DNA from: JACVRW01 sp035947555
Lineage (GTDB): Bacteria; Actinomycetota; Thermoleophilia; Solirubrobacterales; Thermoleophilaceae
Length of the DNA: 5,725 nt
Assembly: GCA_035947555.1 (NCBI GenBank)
Contig: DASZJZ010000211.1
Location: forward strand, 1-5,725
Direction: 5' to 3'
Below the pieces are notes generated by a model. That model saw only the letters and a program-made list of their open reading frames with translations, was not told where the DNA came from and did no database searches. The position numbers were made by a program, and so were the translations under genes. This document shows positions 1 to 5,094 of the stretch, in pieces. Numbering within the stretch: the first letter of the stretch is position 1; every line of letters begins with the position of its first letter.

Positions 1-76
1 CTTGAGTGGAGGCGACCGTCAAGGCCGGCCGGATGGGGGCCGACGGCATCAAAGCCGAGGGCCGGATGCCCGAGGC

Positions 77-541
77 CTAGAAATCCTCCGGCAGGATCGC
101 GTCCGCCGCGAGCGCGCCCACGAAGCGGTCGATCTCCTCGGCCATGTTCGCGCGGATGAGGCGCTTGTAGTCGCGGGCCAGGGCGTCCGCGCCGCGGTCG
201 AGTTCCTCGTCGAAGGTCTCGACCGTCTCCTGGGTGAAGACGCCCTCGCGGCAGAGGTCGCAGTTGGGGCAGTGGAGCAGCACGCTCCAGTTCTCGGGCC
301 CCGACTCCTCCCACTGGACCGGATACACCAGCTCCGACGTGCACTCGACGCACACGTGCAGGTCCTGGTGAGCCTCGGCCGGCGGGTGCTCGGGCGCCTG
401 CTCGACGCGGGCCTCCTCGACCGGCGGCTCCGGCGCCGGCTGGGGGAGGTCGGCCTCCTTGAAGTAGACGACCTCGATGGTCTTCCCGCTGGGGAGGACC
501 ACACGCTTCACATAGTGGGCTTGTTCGTCGTGGCTTTCCAT
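77..541 (-). CDS. Small zinc-ribbon protein of unknown function
   Basis: A 154-residue soluble protein. The N-terminal part (residues 10-30) reads YVKRVVLPSGKTIEVVYF, a short beta-rich segment. A Pro/Glu-rich, probably disordered linker (31-58) follows. Then comes a four-cysteine zinc-ribbon-like core: CVEC (C64, C67) and CPNC (C91, C94), with an extra cysteine at C97. The last part (100-154) is an acidic amphipathic helical region ending ILPEDF. There is no signal peptide or membrane segment, so it should be cytoplasmic. The ATG at 541 is chosen because an AAGGG (minus strand, 551-555) sits 9 bases upstream; another ATG at 550 (MREMESH) lies too close to that site. The gene follows dcd on the same strand with a 94-bp gap, so readthrough from dcd is possible. 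I recall similar uncharacterised proteins in Thermoleophilia, but no function can be assigned. Metal binding is inferred from cysteine spacing only. Confidence 0.8.
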   Translation of the reverse strand: MESHDEQAHYVKRVVLPSGKTIEVVYFKEADLPQPAPEPPVEEARVEQAPEHPPAEAHQDLHVCVECTSELVYPVQWEESGPENWSVLLHCPNCDLCREGVFTQETVETFDEELDRGADALARDYKRLIRANMAEEIDRFVGALAADAILPEDF

Positions 542-550
542 CTCTCGCAT

Positions 551-592
551 CCCTTGATCCCGGTATCGGCACGCCCGGACCGAACTTGACAA
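551..592 (-). promoter_or_regulatory. Possible promoter of the zinc-ribbon gene
   Basis: On the minus strand a TTGTCA (-35-like, 587-592) is followed after 18-19 bases by CGATAC/GATACC (-10-like, 562-568). The predicted transcript start falls around 555, only some 14 bases before the ATG at 541 and overlapping the AAGGG ribosome-binding site, so the fit is imperfect. The -35 match is good, the -10 match weak. Confidence 0.25.
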
Positions 593-613
593 CGAATTTC
601 GGTCTTTGCGAGA

Positions 614-631
614 GGTCCCGCCGACGGGAAC
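614..631 (-). terminator. Weak hairpin just after dcd
   Basis: GGTCCCG and CGGGAAC are inverted around a CCGA loop, giving five consecutive pairs, then one mismatch and a closing pair, directly downstream of the dcd stop codon at 636-638. No U-run follows on the minus-strand transcript, so any intrinsic termination would be weak. It could instead be chance in GC-rich sequence. Confidence 0.2.
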
Positions 632-635
632 GCCG

Positions 636-2249
636 TTACCTGCGAAGAGGACGCTCCGCCGGGCCGCCCTCGTAGCGAGACTCGGTGGCCTCGGTCTGCC
701 CGTGGTAGTGGCTGCCGAGCTCCGGATGGCCATAGGGCCGCTCGGCGGGACGGTCGAGCGCCATGAACGAAAGTTGGGCGATGGGAAGCCCCGGACGTAG
801 CACGATCGGGACGGAGTTGAAGTTGGTGATCTCAAGGGTGAGCGACCCCCGAAAGCCGGGGTCGACGAACCCCGCCGTGGCATGGACGATCAAGCCAAGA
901 CGGCCCAGTGAGCTGTTGTGCGTCGGGATGAAGGAGCGGCTGACAAGGAAGAGGCCGCGGGGATGCGCGACCTGGATGCATCGCACGGGAACGGAGGAGA
1001 CGGCTCGGACATCGACGATGGCCCGGTCGAAGTAGAAGCGGCCGCTCCGTTTCTGCCGGGCGAGCTTGCGGGGGAGGCGGAAGACCGGCTCGTCGGGCGT
1101 GAAGGTGACGTCGTACTTGAGGCCGCAGTCCCTCCCATTGAGGGTGGCCGTCTTCACGGACACGACCGGCTTGAAACCGAGGCTCGCGACCAGCTCGCGG
1201 TACTGCTCGGCGAGCGCTTGCTTGACGGTCGTCAGCTCGCACCGGCCCCACTTGTCCACGTACCCGTCCGTGTCCATCAGGCCCTCGAGCAGTGCCTGGC
1301 GCTGGTCGACCGACCCCTGGAGGTAAGCGTCAGGGATCGTCTTGGTGCCCAGGACGCCCATCGCGCGCAGCGTACTGTGGAGGGACTCATTGGCCGTGAA
1401 GCGTCCCGTTACGGCGTCGCGCCGGCGAGGGGCCCCGCCGATGCGGTACCGCAGGCGGCCGCGGTGTTCGACGCCGTATCCCGCGAGCTCTATCTCGCGG
1501 AGAATCGGCGGGTCGGCGGTTGTGAGGTTGGCCTGGGTGCTCGTGCCGTCCCCGATCCACGCGCCGAAGACGTAGGGATCGACCGGAAGGCCCTTCTCGG
1601 CATAGCGAACCGGGTCGCACTGCGCGACATGGTGGTTGTACTCCCGCGGGCCGGCCATAAGGGTCCGCTCGATCTCCCTCGTCGTGAGGATCTCCGGGGC
1701 CCTCCTCCTTGCCCGCGAGCGCTTCGTCCAGCTCTCCCACAGGTGGTCCACGTCCGCCACGATCGTCGTGCCGTCCGAGAACACGACCTCCCGGCACTCT
1801 CGCCCGAGCATGACCTCGGTGGCCGCTACGACCGTCGTTGGCCTGCCCCACGCGTCGAAGACCTCGGAGCCGATCTCCAGCTCGCCCATGGTCGTCCACC
1901 CACCCGGCGTGGGCACGGGCGTGTCGAGGGCCAAGGCCTTGCCTTCGATCCGCGCGACCACGTCGTCCGGCAGCTCCACCGACTCCGCCGTCCGCCCCAG
2001 CACGAACTCCGTCGGATGGATCACGAAGTCGCCGTCCTCCTCGATCTTCAGCAGCTCGGTTAGGCCCGAGGGGGGTGCGCCGAGGTCGACGGCCTTGATC
2101 TTGTGGTTGTGGAACACCCGGAAGGAGGTGCCCAGGCGCAGATCCACGCTCGCGGGCTGCACCAGGCCGGGGTCCCAGGGGTCGATCTTGATCCTGCCCT
2201 CGTCGACCAGCCGCCGGATCGTGCCGTCGGAGAGAACGGAGGTGGTCAC
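636..2249 (-). CDS. dcd: dCTP deaminase (probably bifunctional with dUTPase) containing an intein
   Basis: Precursor of a dCTP deaminase, the enzyme that deaminates dCTP in the cytosolic route to dUMP and dTTP. Residue numbers count from the TTG at 2261. The N-extein (to residue 108) has the family features VLSDGTIRRLV, QPASVDLRLG, FRVFHN, HPTEFVLG and ARIEGK. The C-extein (450-541) resumes with SSLGRLGLIVHATAGF, DPGFRGSLTLEITN (E477 aligns with the catalytic Glu of E. coli Dcd, E138), RPGLPIAQLSF and ERPYG. A 341-residue intein separates them. The spliced product is about 196 residues, close to the roughly 190 of the family. The HATAGFVDPGF pattern resembles the mycobacterial bifunctional dCTP deaminase/dUTPase rather than E. 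coli HVTAHRIDPGW, so direct dCTP-to-dUMP conversion is inferred. The tail (GQTEATESRYEGG) differs from the more usual GQRGPTPSR. I chose the GTG at 2249 because GGA lies 7 bases upstream; the TTG at 2261 adds four residues and lacks a ribosome site. The gene is divergent from tatA. Confidence 0.93.
   Translation of the reverse strand: MTTSVLSDGTIRRLVDEGRIKIDPWDPGLVQPASVDLRLGTSFRVFHNHKIKAVDLGAPPSGLTELLKIEEDGDFVIHPTEFVLGRTAESVELPDDVVARIEGKALALDTPVPTPGGWTTMGELEIGSEVFDAWGRPTTVVAATEVMLGRECREVVFSDGTTIVADVDHLWESWTKRSRARRRAPEILTTREIERTLMAGPREYNHHVAQCDPVRYAEKGLPVDPYVFGAWIGDGTSTQANLTTADPPILREIELAGYGVEHRGRLRYRIGGAPRRRDAVTGRFTANESLHSTLRAMGVLGTKTIPDAYLQGSVDQRQALLEGLMDTDGYVDKWGRCELTTVKQALAEQYRELVASLGFKPVVSVKTATLNGRDCGLKYDVTFTPDEPVFRLPRKLARQKRSGRFYFDRAIVDVRAVSSVPVRCIQVAHPRGLFLVSRSFIPTHNSSLGRLGLIVHATAGFVDPGFRGSLTLEITNFNSVPIVLRPGLPIAQLSFMALDRPAERPYGHPELGSHYHGQTEATESRYEGGPAERPLRR
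915..1937 (-). mobile_element. Class 3 intein with LAGLIDADG homing endonuclease, inserted in Dcd
   Basis: An in-frame 341-residue insert (precursor residues 109-449) that splits EGK from SSLGRLG. Block A is ALALDTPVPTPGGWTTMGEL, a typical intein opening except that residue 1 is Ala. Block B has DHLW (His at intein 65, Trp at 67). Block F is VPVRCIQV (Cys at 320), and block G ends PTHN (Thr 339, His 340, Asn 341). The +1 extein residue is Ser. Ala1 plus the Trp-Cys-Thr triplet is the established signature of class 3 inteins. In these the block F Cys attacks the N-terminal junction before transfer to the +1 side chain, and Asn cyclisation releases the intein. A basic stretch after HLW (WTKRSRARRR) followed by LTTREIERTL also recalls phage TerL and DnaB class 3 inteins, from memory. 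GC content by eye matches the host gene, suggesting long residence. Splicing activity itself is inferred. Confidence 0.93.
1062..1649 (-). other. DOD-type LAGLIDADG homing endonuclease domain within the intein
   Basis: The middle of the intein (about precursor residues 205-400; boundaries approximate) holds both dodecapeptide motifs: YVFGAWIGDG (block C, acidic D238) and LLEGLMDTDG (block E, acidic D332). The block D-like GTKTIPDAYL lies between them. Both metal-binding acidic residues are present and the frame is open throughout, so the nuclease looks intact rather than decayed. In such inteins this domain cleaves an intein-less allele of the same gene and drives copying of the intein by recombination; the expected target here is the uninterrupted GK-SSL junction of dcd. 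The strand shown is that of the host gene. Confidence 0.85.
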
Positions 2250-2306
2250 GCCGTAATCCAATCAGCAACAACCGGACGCCATAGTCCCGCTACCATGGTT
2301 GTGGCC
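2250..2306. promoter_or_regulatory. Divergent promoter region between dcd and tatA
   Basis: The 57 bp between the two start codons must hold promoters for both genes unless they lie inside the coding sequences. On the plus strand CATAGT (2280-2285) matches the -10 consensus at four of six positions. It would start a nearly leaderless tatA message, which fits the absence of a Shine-Dalgarno sequence before tatA. On the minus strand TATGGC (2278-2283) is a weaker -10-like match about 29 bp before the dcd GTG. No convincing -35 is seen for either. Confidence 0.3.
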
Positions 2307-2525
2307 ATGTGGACCCCAGGCCCGCTCGAGATCGTGATCATCCTGGTGATCGTCCTGATCATCTTCGGACCCAAGCGCCTGCCCGACCTCGGCCGTTCGC
2401 TCGGCCACGGCATGCGCGAGTTCAAGGACTCGGTCACCGGCAAGGACAAGGACGAGCTCGCCGAGCGCTCCGCCGACAAGCCCGAGCCTGCCAGCACCAC
2501 GACGGCCTCCGAGCAGAAGTCGTAG
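2307..2525 (+). CDS. tatA: Sec-independent protein translocase subunit TatA
   Basis: A 72-residue TatA, the pore-forming subunit of the twin-arginine translocation system that exports folded proteins across the cytoplasmic membrane. Residues 7-20 (LEIVIILVIVLIIF) form the single short membrane helix, with a polar Glu at position 8. The conserved FGPKRLPDLGR hinge follows (F20, G21), then an amphipathic helix to about residue 43 (LGHGMREFKDSV) and a charged, disordered Lys/Glu/Ser/Thr tail. Length and layout match the family. I chose the ATG at 2307 because MWTPGPLEIV gives the usual short N-terminus. An in-frame ATG at 2295 would add only MVVA. Neither has a clear ribosome-binding site, so leaderless translation is possible. 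tatC follows after 22 bp, indicating an operon. A TatB-like role cannot be excluded by sequence alone, but the short tail and FG hinge favour TatA. Confidence 0.93.
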   Translation: MWTPGPLEIVIILVIVLIIFGPKRLPDLGRSLGHGMREFKDSVTGKDKDELAERSADKPEPASTTTASEQKS

Positions 2526-2531
2526 GACGCT

Positions 2532-2536
2532 GGGAG
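2532..2536 (+). promoter_or_regulatory. Ribosome-binding site of tatC
   Basis: GGGAG lies 11 bases before the GTG at 2548, in the 22-bp gap after the tatA stop. It supports the GTG start, because no other in-frame start codon precedes the conserved HLDELRTRL segment. The spacing is rather long. Confidence 0.45.
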
Positions 2537-2547
2537 CCGCGTAGGGC

Positions 2548-3324
2548 GTGCGGCGCGTCCGGCCAGTCAAGTACGAGGACCGGCTGTCGGTAGTCGACCA
2601 CCTCGACGAGCTCCGCACCCGCCTTGTCATCTGCGCGGTCGCCTTCGTGGTGGCGTGGGCGTTCACCGCCTGGCAGAACGACCTCGTCCTCGAGATCGTC
2701 AACAACCCGCTGCCCGAGGACCTAGAGAAGCAGGGTCCGATCACCCTCGGGCCGGCCGAGGCCTTCTACACGACCCTGACGAACTCCGCCTACGCCGCCC
2801 TGCTGATCGCCCTGCCGGTGATCCTCTACCAGCTCTACGCGTTCATCCTTCCGGCCTTCAGCCCCACCGAGCGCAGGGTCGCCACCCCGCTGCTGCTCCT
2901 CGTGCCGGTGCTGTTCGTGGGCGGAGTGGTGTTCTGCTACTTCGTCGTCCTCACGCCCGCGCTCGACTTCCTCCTCGGCTTCAACGCCGACGAGTTCCAG
3001 ACAGAGGTCCGCGCGCGGGACTACTACTCGTTCATCACGCTGCTGATGCTGGCCATGGGACTCGGCTTCCAGATCCCGGTTGGGGTGCTGGCGGCCTGCA
3101 AGCTCGGGGTGACGAGTGCCGAGAAGCTGCGCCGCTCGCGCCGCTACGCGATCGTCGGGATCGTGGTGCTGGCGTCGCTCCTTCCCACGTTGGACCCGCT
3201 CACGCTGATCCTTGAGTCGATCCCGCTCTACCTCCTCTACGAGCTCAGCATTCTGATGGCGGCGGCCTGGGGACGCCCGGTCGGCGAGGTGACGGAAGAG
3301 CCCGCCCCGGAGGGCACGGGGTAG
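2548..3324 (+). CDS. tatC: Sec-independent protein translocase subunit TatC
   Basis: A 258-residue polytopic membrane protein, the twin-arginine signal-peptide receptor of the Tat complex. The cytoplasmic N-terminus carries the hallmark HLDELRTRL (residues 18-26), whose Glu corresponds to E. coli E15. Six membrane segments lie at roughly 26-42, 80-103, 112-136, 159-185, 198-213 and 216-240. The first cytoplasmic loop contains LPAFSPTERR, with E108 matching the signal-peptide-binding E103 of E. coli. The fourth segment reads GLGFQIPV, with Gln where E. coli has E170, a substitution I recall in other TatC proteins. The fifth/sixth segment pair has LPTLDPLTLILESIPLYLLYELSIL, the usual DP...P.YLLYE pattern. 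The start is GTG. It is co-directional with tatA (22-bp gap) and the next gene (16-bp gap), so one transcript is likely. No tatB is seen nearby. Confidence 0.95.
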   Translation: MRRVRPVKYEDRLSVVDHLDELRTRLVICAVAFVVAWAFTAWQNDLVLEIVNNPLPEDLEKQGPITLGPAEAFYTTLTNSAYAALLIALPVILYQLYAFILPAFSPTERRVATPLLLLVPVLFVGGVVFCYFVVLTPALDFLLGFNADEFQTEVRARDYYSFITLLMLAMGLGFQIPVGVLAACKLGVTSAEKLRRSRRYAIVGIVVLASLLPTLDPLTLILESIPLYLLYELSILMAAAWGRPVGEVTEEPAPEGTG

Positions 3325-3340
3325 CTAGCCTTCGCCGGGG

Positions 3341-4021
3341 ATGCTGTTCGACCTTCGCGGCCGGCGCCGGCGTGCGGTGCAGGCCACATATCTGACTCTC
3401 GCCGTGCTGATGGGCGGCGGTCTCGTCCTGTTCGGAATAGGCGGCGACGTGTCGGGCGGGCTGTTCGACGCCTTCAGCGACCGGACCGGCGGCGGCGACA
3501 CGAGCGAGCAGCTCGAGGAGCGCATCGACCGCAACGAGGAGCGCGTGCAGTCGAACCCGCGCAACGAGGCTGCGCTGAAAGCCCTCGTCCGCGACTACCA
3601 CGCGCTGGCGAGCTCCCAGCTGCCCACCGGCGCCGTTCAGTACCCGGAGGAGGCGAGGGACGAGCTGCAGCAGGCCGGGGAGTACTGGCAGCGCTACCTC
3701 GAGGCCGAGACCGGCGACCCCGACCCCTCGCTCGCGCGCCTCGCCGTGGCGGTCTACGACCAGGGGGCCCTGAGTCAGCCGGCCGAGGCGGCCTCGGCGA
3801 TGCGCATCGTCGCCGAGGCCGACAACGACTTCCAGTCCTACCTCGCCCTGGTCCAGCGGGCTTCGGCCGCCGGCGACAAGCGGACGGCGGACCTGGCGGG
3901 GCAGAAGGCGATCGATCTGGCGCCGAAACGGATGAAGAAGCAGGTCAGGCAGCAGGTGAAGGCGCTCAAGGCGGCAGCCCCCGCGGAGGCGACCCCGACA
4001 CCGGAAGGGCAGGCCCCCTAG
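3341..4021 (+). CDS. Membrane-anchored helical (TPR-like) repeat protein in the tat operon
   Basis: A 226-residue protein not assigned to a named family. The N-terminus (MLFDLRGRRRRAVQ) is Arg-rich, followed by one hydrophobic segment (about 15-33, ending GGGLVLFGIGG). It should therefore be anchored in the membrane with its bulk outside the cytoplasm by the positive-inside rule. After a Gly-rich linker (34-53) come alpha-helical segments with TPR-like spacing: NPRNEAALKALVRDYHALA (72-90), an AGEYWQRYLEAE region (112-123) and DNDFQSYLALVQRASAAGD (161-179) running on to AIDLAPK. The end is a Lys-rich helix and a Pro/Ala/Thr tail. The ATG at 3341 is preceded by only a weak CGGGG. Tight spacing behind tatC (16 bp) suggests co-expression; a role as envelope scaffold or Tat accessory is inference only. 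I recall similar genes beside tatC in Solirubrobacterales. Confidence 0.82.
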   Translation: MLFDLRGRRRRAVQATYLTLAVLMGGGLVLFGIGGDVSGGLFDAFSDRTGGGDTSEQLEERIDRNEERVQSNPRNEAALKALVRDYHALASSQLPTGAVQYPEEARDELQQAGEYWQRYLEAETGDPDPSLARLAVAVYDQGALSQPAEAASAMRIVAEADNDFQSYLALVQRASAAGDKRTADLAGQKAIDLAPKRMKKQVRQQVKALKAAAPAEATPTPEGQAP

Positions 4022-4050
4022 GCGCCAGAGCAGTGATCGCGCGGCTGCCG

Positions 4051-4056
4051 TACTCT
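4051..4056 (+). promoter_or_regulatory. Possible -10 element for the STAS gene
   Basis: TACTCT in the 85-bp gap before the STAS gene matches the -10 consensus at TA...T, placing a start about 44 bases before the GTG. No -35 is recognisable 16-18 bases upstream. The gap is larger than those within the tat cluster, so a separate promoter is reasonable. Confidence 0.25.
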
Positions 4057-4097
4057 TGCGGCTCGCACACTGGCATGTGGATCAACGAACGACTGCA

Positions 4098-4103
4098 GGG
4101 AGA
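4098..4103 (+). promoter_or_regulatory. Ribosome-binding site fixing the STAS gene start
   Basis: GGGAGA, the clearest Shine-Dalgarno in the window, lies three bases before the GTG at 4107. It supports that GTG over longer in-frame readings that begin upstream of it. Confidence 0.6.
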
Positions 4104-4106
4104 AGC

Positions 4107-4460
4107 GTGAACTTCCACATCGAAGACGAGGCGATCGACGACGCCACCCACGTGATCGAGCTCGGCGGAGAGGTCGATCTGTATACGGCGCCCGAGTTCA
4201 AGGAGCGCATGGTCGAGCTGATCGAGTCGGGCAAGAAGCAGATCGTGGTCGATCTCTCGAAGGCGACCTTCATCGACTCGACGACGCTCGGAGTGCTGGT
4301 GGGAGGCGTCAAGCGCCTGCGCCCGGCGGGCGGCTCGCTCGCCCTGGTGTGCACCGACGAGAACATCACGAAGATCTTCGAGATCACGGGCCTGGACCGC
4401 GTCTTCCCGATCCACTCCTCGCGCGACGACGCCCTGGCGGCGGTCACGACCGCCGAGTAG
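4107..4460 (+). CDS. STAS-domain anti-sigma factor antagonist (RsbV/SpoIIAA family)
   Basis: A 117-residue protein made of a single STAS domain. It opens with beta strands carrying VIELGGEVDLYTAPEF (residues 16-31), a hallmark of anti-sigma antagonists. The phosphorylation-site loop is VDLSKATFIDSTTLGVLVGG, with S58 in the DST motif as the expected phospho-acceptor. Later it has GGSLALVCTDENITKIFEITGLDRVFPI (75-102), the usual C-terminal strand and helix. In this family the unphosphorylated form binds a serine-kinase anti-sigma factor and frees its sigma factor; phosphorylation by that kinase switches it off. No kinase, phosphatase or sigma factor is visible within this window, so the partner is unknown and may be encoded elsewhere. 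The GTG start at 4107 follows a good ribosome-binding site and yields the canonical length. Sigma-factor control is inferred from family; other partner-switching targets are possible. Confidence 0.92.
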   Translation: MNFHIEDEAIDDATHVIELGGEVDLYTAPEFKERMVELIESGKKQIVVDLSKATFIDSTTLGVLVGGVKRLRPAGGSLALVCTDENITKIFEITGLDRVFPIHSSRDDALAAVTTAE

Positions 4461-4491
4461 AACCGGGCGCGACGCTCCGGGAAGAGTTTTC

Positions 4492-4497
4492 TAGACT
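4492..4497 (+). promoter_or_regulatory. Possible -10 element for tRNA-Lys
   Basis: TAGACT matches the -10 consensus at T, A, A and T and is placed so transcription would start about 5 bases before the mature tRNA. It is preceded by an AT-rich GTTTTC that stands out from the GC-rich surroundings. No clear -35 is seen, and readthrough from the STAS gene is also possible. Confidence 0.4.
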
Positions 4498-4508
4498 CAG
4501 GGGCCCCC

Positions 4509-4582
4509 GGGCCGTTAGCTCAATTAGGCAGAGCAGGAGACTCTTAATCTCAAGGTTGTAGGTTCGATTCCTACACGGCCCA
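4509..4582 (+). tRNA. tRNA-Lys (anticodon CTT)
   Basis: Complete cloverleaf. The acceptor stem is GGGCCGT paired with ACGGCCC, with discriminator A at 4582. The D-stem is GCTC/GAGC with loop AATTAGGCA. The anticodon stem GGAGA/TCTCA encloses loop CTCTTAA, giving anticodon CTT, which reads AAG lysine codons. The T-stem is GTAGG/CCTAC with loop TTCGATT. The outermost anticodon-stem pair is a G-A mismatch (27-43); all other stem pairs are canonical. No CCA is encoded, so the end must be added by nucleotidyltransferase. The 3' end lies only four bases from the stop codon of the convergent cupin gene. Confidence 0.97.
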
Positions 4583-4586
4583 TCGC

Positions 4587-5078
4587 CTAGCGGGCGAGCA
4601 GCCCGATCATGGCCGATTGCACGAAGCGGGGTGGGAACGTCATCACCACTTCCTCGCGGTGCTGCTTCAGGAAGTTGGCCGCCCAGCGGGCGCCTCGCAG
4701 GTTCCTCGGGATGCCGCCTCGCATGAAGAGTCCCTCGCGGGCCGCCGCGGCGCTCTCCTCCAGGAAGGACTGCAGGTTGCGGGCGGGGACGACCCTGCAG
4801 CGTAGGTGGGCCTCGCGGTCGGTCGAGCTTTCCACTCCGTGCTTGGTGCCGGGCATGACGGGGATCTCGCCGTCCTCCGGGCGCAGGGGTCGCTTGTCCG
4901 ACCCGAGCTGGAAGCGGACCTCGCCCTCCACGACCGACCAGTGCTCCTCCTGGTGGGGGTGGAAGTGTGGCGGGAGCGCGCCACCTGGCTCGAGCCAGGT
5001 GTCCACGATGAGGTTCTCGCCGTCCGGCTGAAAGGAGTAGCGGACGCGGTGTACTGGGTCGTGGGTCTGACCGTTCAT
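4587..5078 (-). CDS. Single-domain cupin protein
   Basis: A 163-residue cytoplasmic protein. Cupin motif 1 is GGALPPHFHPHQEEHWSVVEG (residues 32-52), giving metal ligands H38, H40 and E44 or E45. Motif 2 is GEIPVMPGTKHGVES (70-84), with H80 as the fourth ligand, so all expected ligands are present. The C-terminal third (about 100-163) is helical and lies outside the cupin barrel, with FLEESAAAAREGLF and NFLKQHREEVVMTFPPRF. The substrate cannot be told from sequence: cupins include dioxygenases, isomerases and sensory binding proteins. The ATG at 5078 gives a sensible N-terminus (MNGQTHDPVHRVRYSFQPDGE). It is divergent from the TetR gene with a 37-bp gap holding a palindrome, so control by that regulator is likely. 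It ends four bases from the tRNA-Lys 3' end with no terminator visible between. Confidence 0.87.
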   Translation of the reverse strand: MNGQTHDPVHRVRYSFQPDGENLIVDTWLEPGGALPPHFHPHQEEHWSVVEGEVRFQLGSDKRPLRPEDGEIPVMPGTKHGVESSTDREAHLRCRVVPARNLQSFLEESAAAAREGLFMRGGIPRNLRGARWAANFLKQHREEVVMTFPPRFVQSAMIGLLAR

Positions 5079-5094
5079 GTCTGTACGGTACCAC

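Noticed and set aside
6..80. Short plus-strand frame ending at TAG 78-80 (tail ...GRMPEA), possibly the end of an upstream gene
   Set aside because: An in-frame TGA at 3-5 leaves only 24 codons, so it cannot be a gene tail without a frameshift. I see no supportable feature in 1-76.
2..589. Plus-strand reading frame opposite the zinc-ribbon gene
   Set aside because: The minus-strand frame has organised cysteine motifs and a ribosome-binding site; this frame is Arg/Leu-rich without a domain.
542..883. Upstream extension of the zinc-ribbon frame into the dcd 3' end
   Set aside because: The added residues are Ser/Arg/Pro-rich and overlap coding sequence of Dcd in another frame; the start at 541 has a suitable ribosome-binding site.
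915..1937. The insert in dcd as a gene fusion, group I intron or pseudogene-causing insertion
   Set aside because: The reading frame is continuous, the edges carry intein blocks A, B, F and G with a terminal His-Asn and +1 Ser, and removal restores the family motif exactly at protein level.
918..2063. Open reading frame of 381 codons on the plus strand opposite dcd
   Set aside because: It lies antisense to a gene with clear deaminase and intein motifs; its translation is Arg/Ala/Gly-rich with no recognisable domain, as expected for a shadow of GC-rich codons.
2295..2306. Alternative tatA start at ATG 2295
   Set aside because: It adds only MVVA and gains no ribosome-binding site; the ATG at 2307 gives the common short TatA N-terminus. 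It remains possible if the message is leaderless.
4500..4514. GGGGCCCCCGGGCC block before the tRNA as a terminator of the STAS gene
   Set aside because: No stable stem with a following T-run can be drawn, and part of it is the tRNA acceptor stem.
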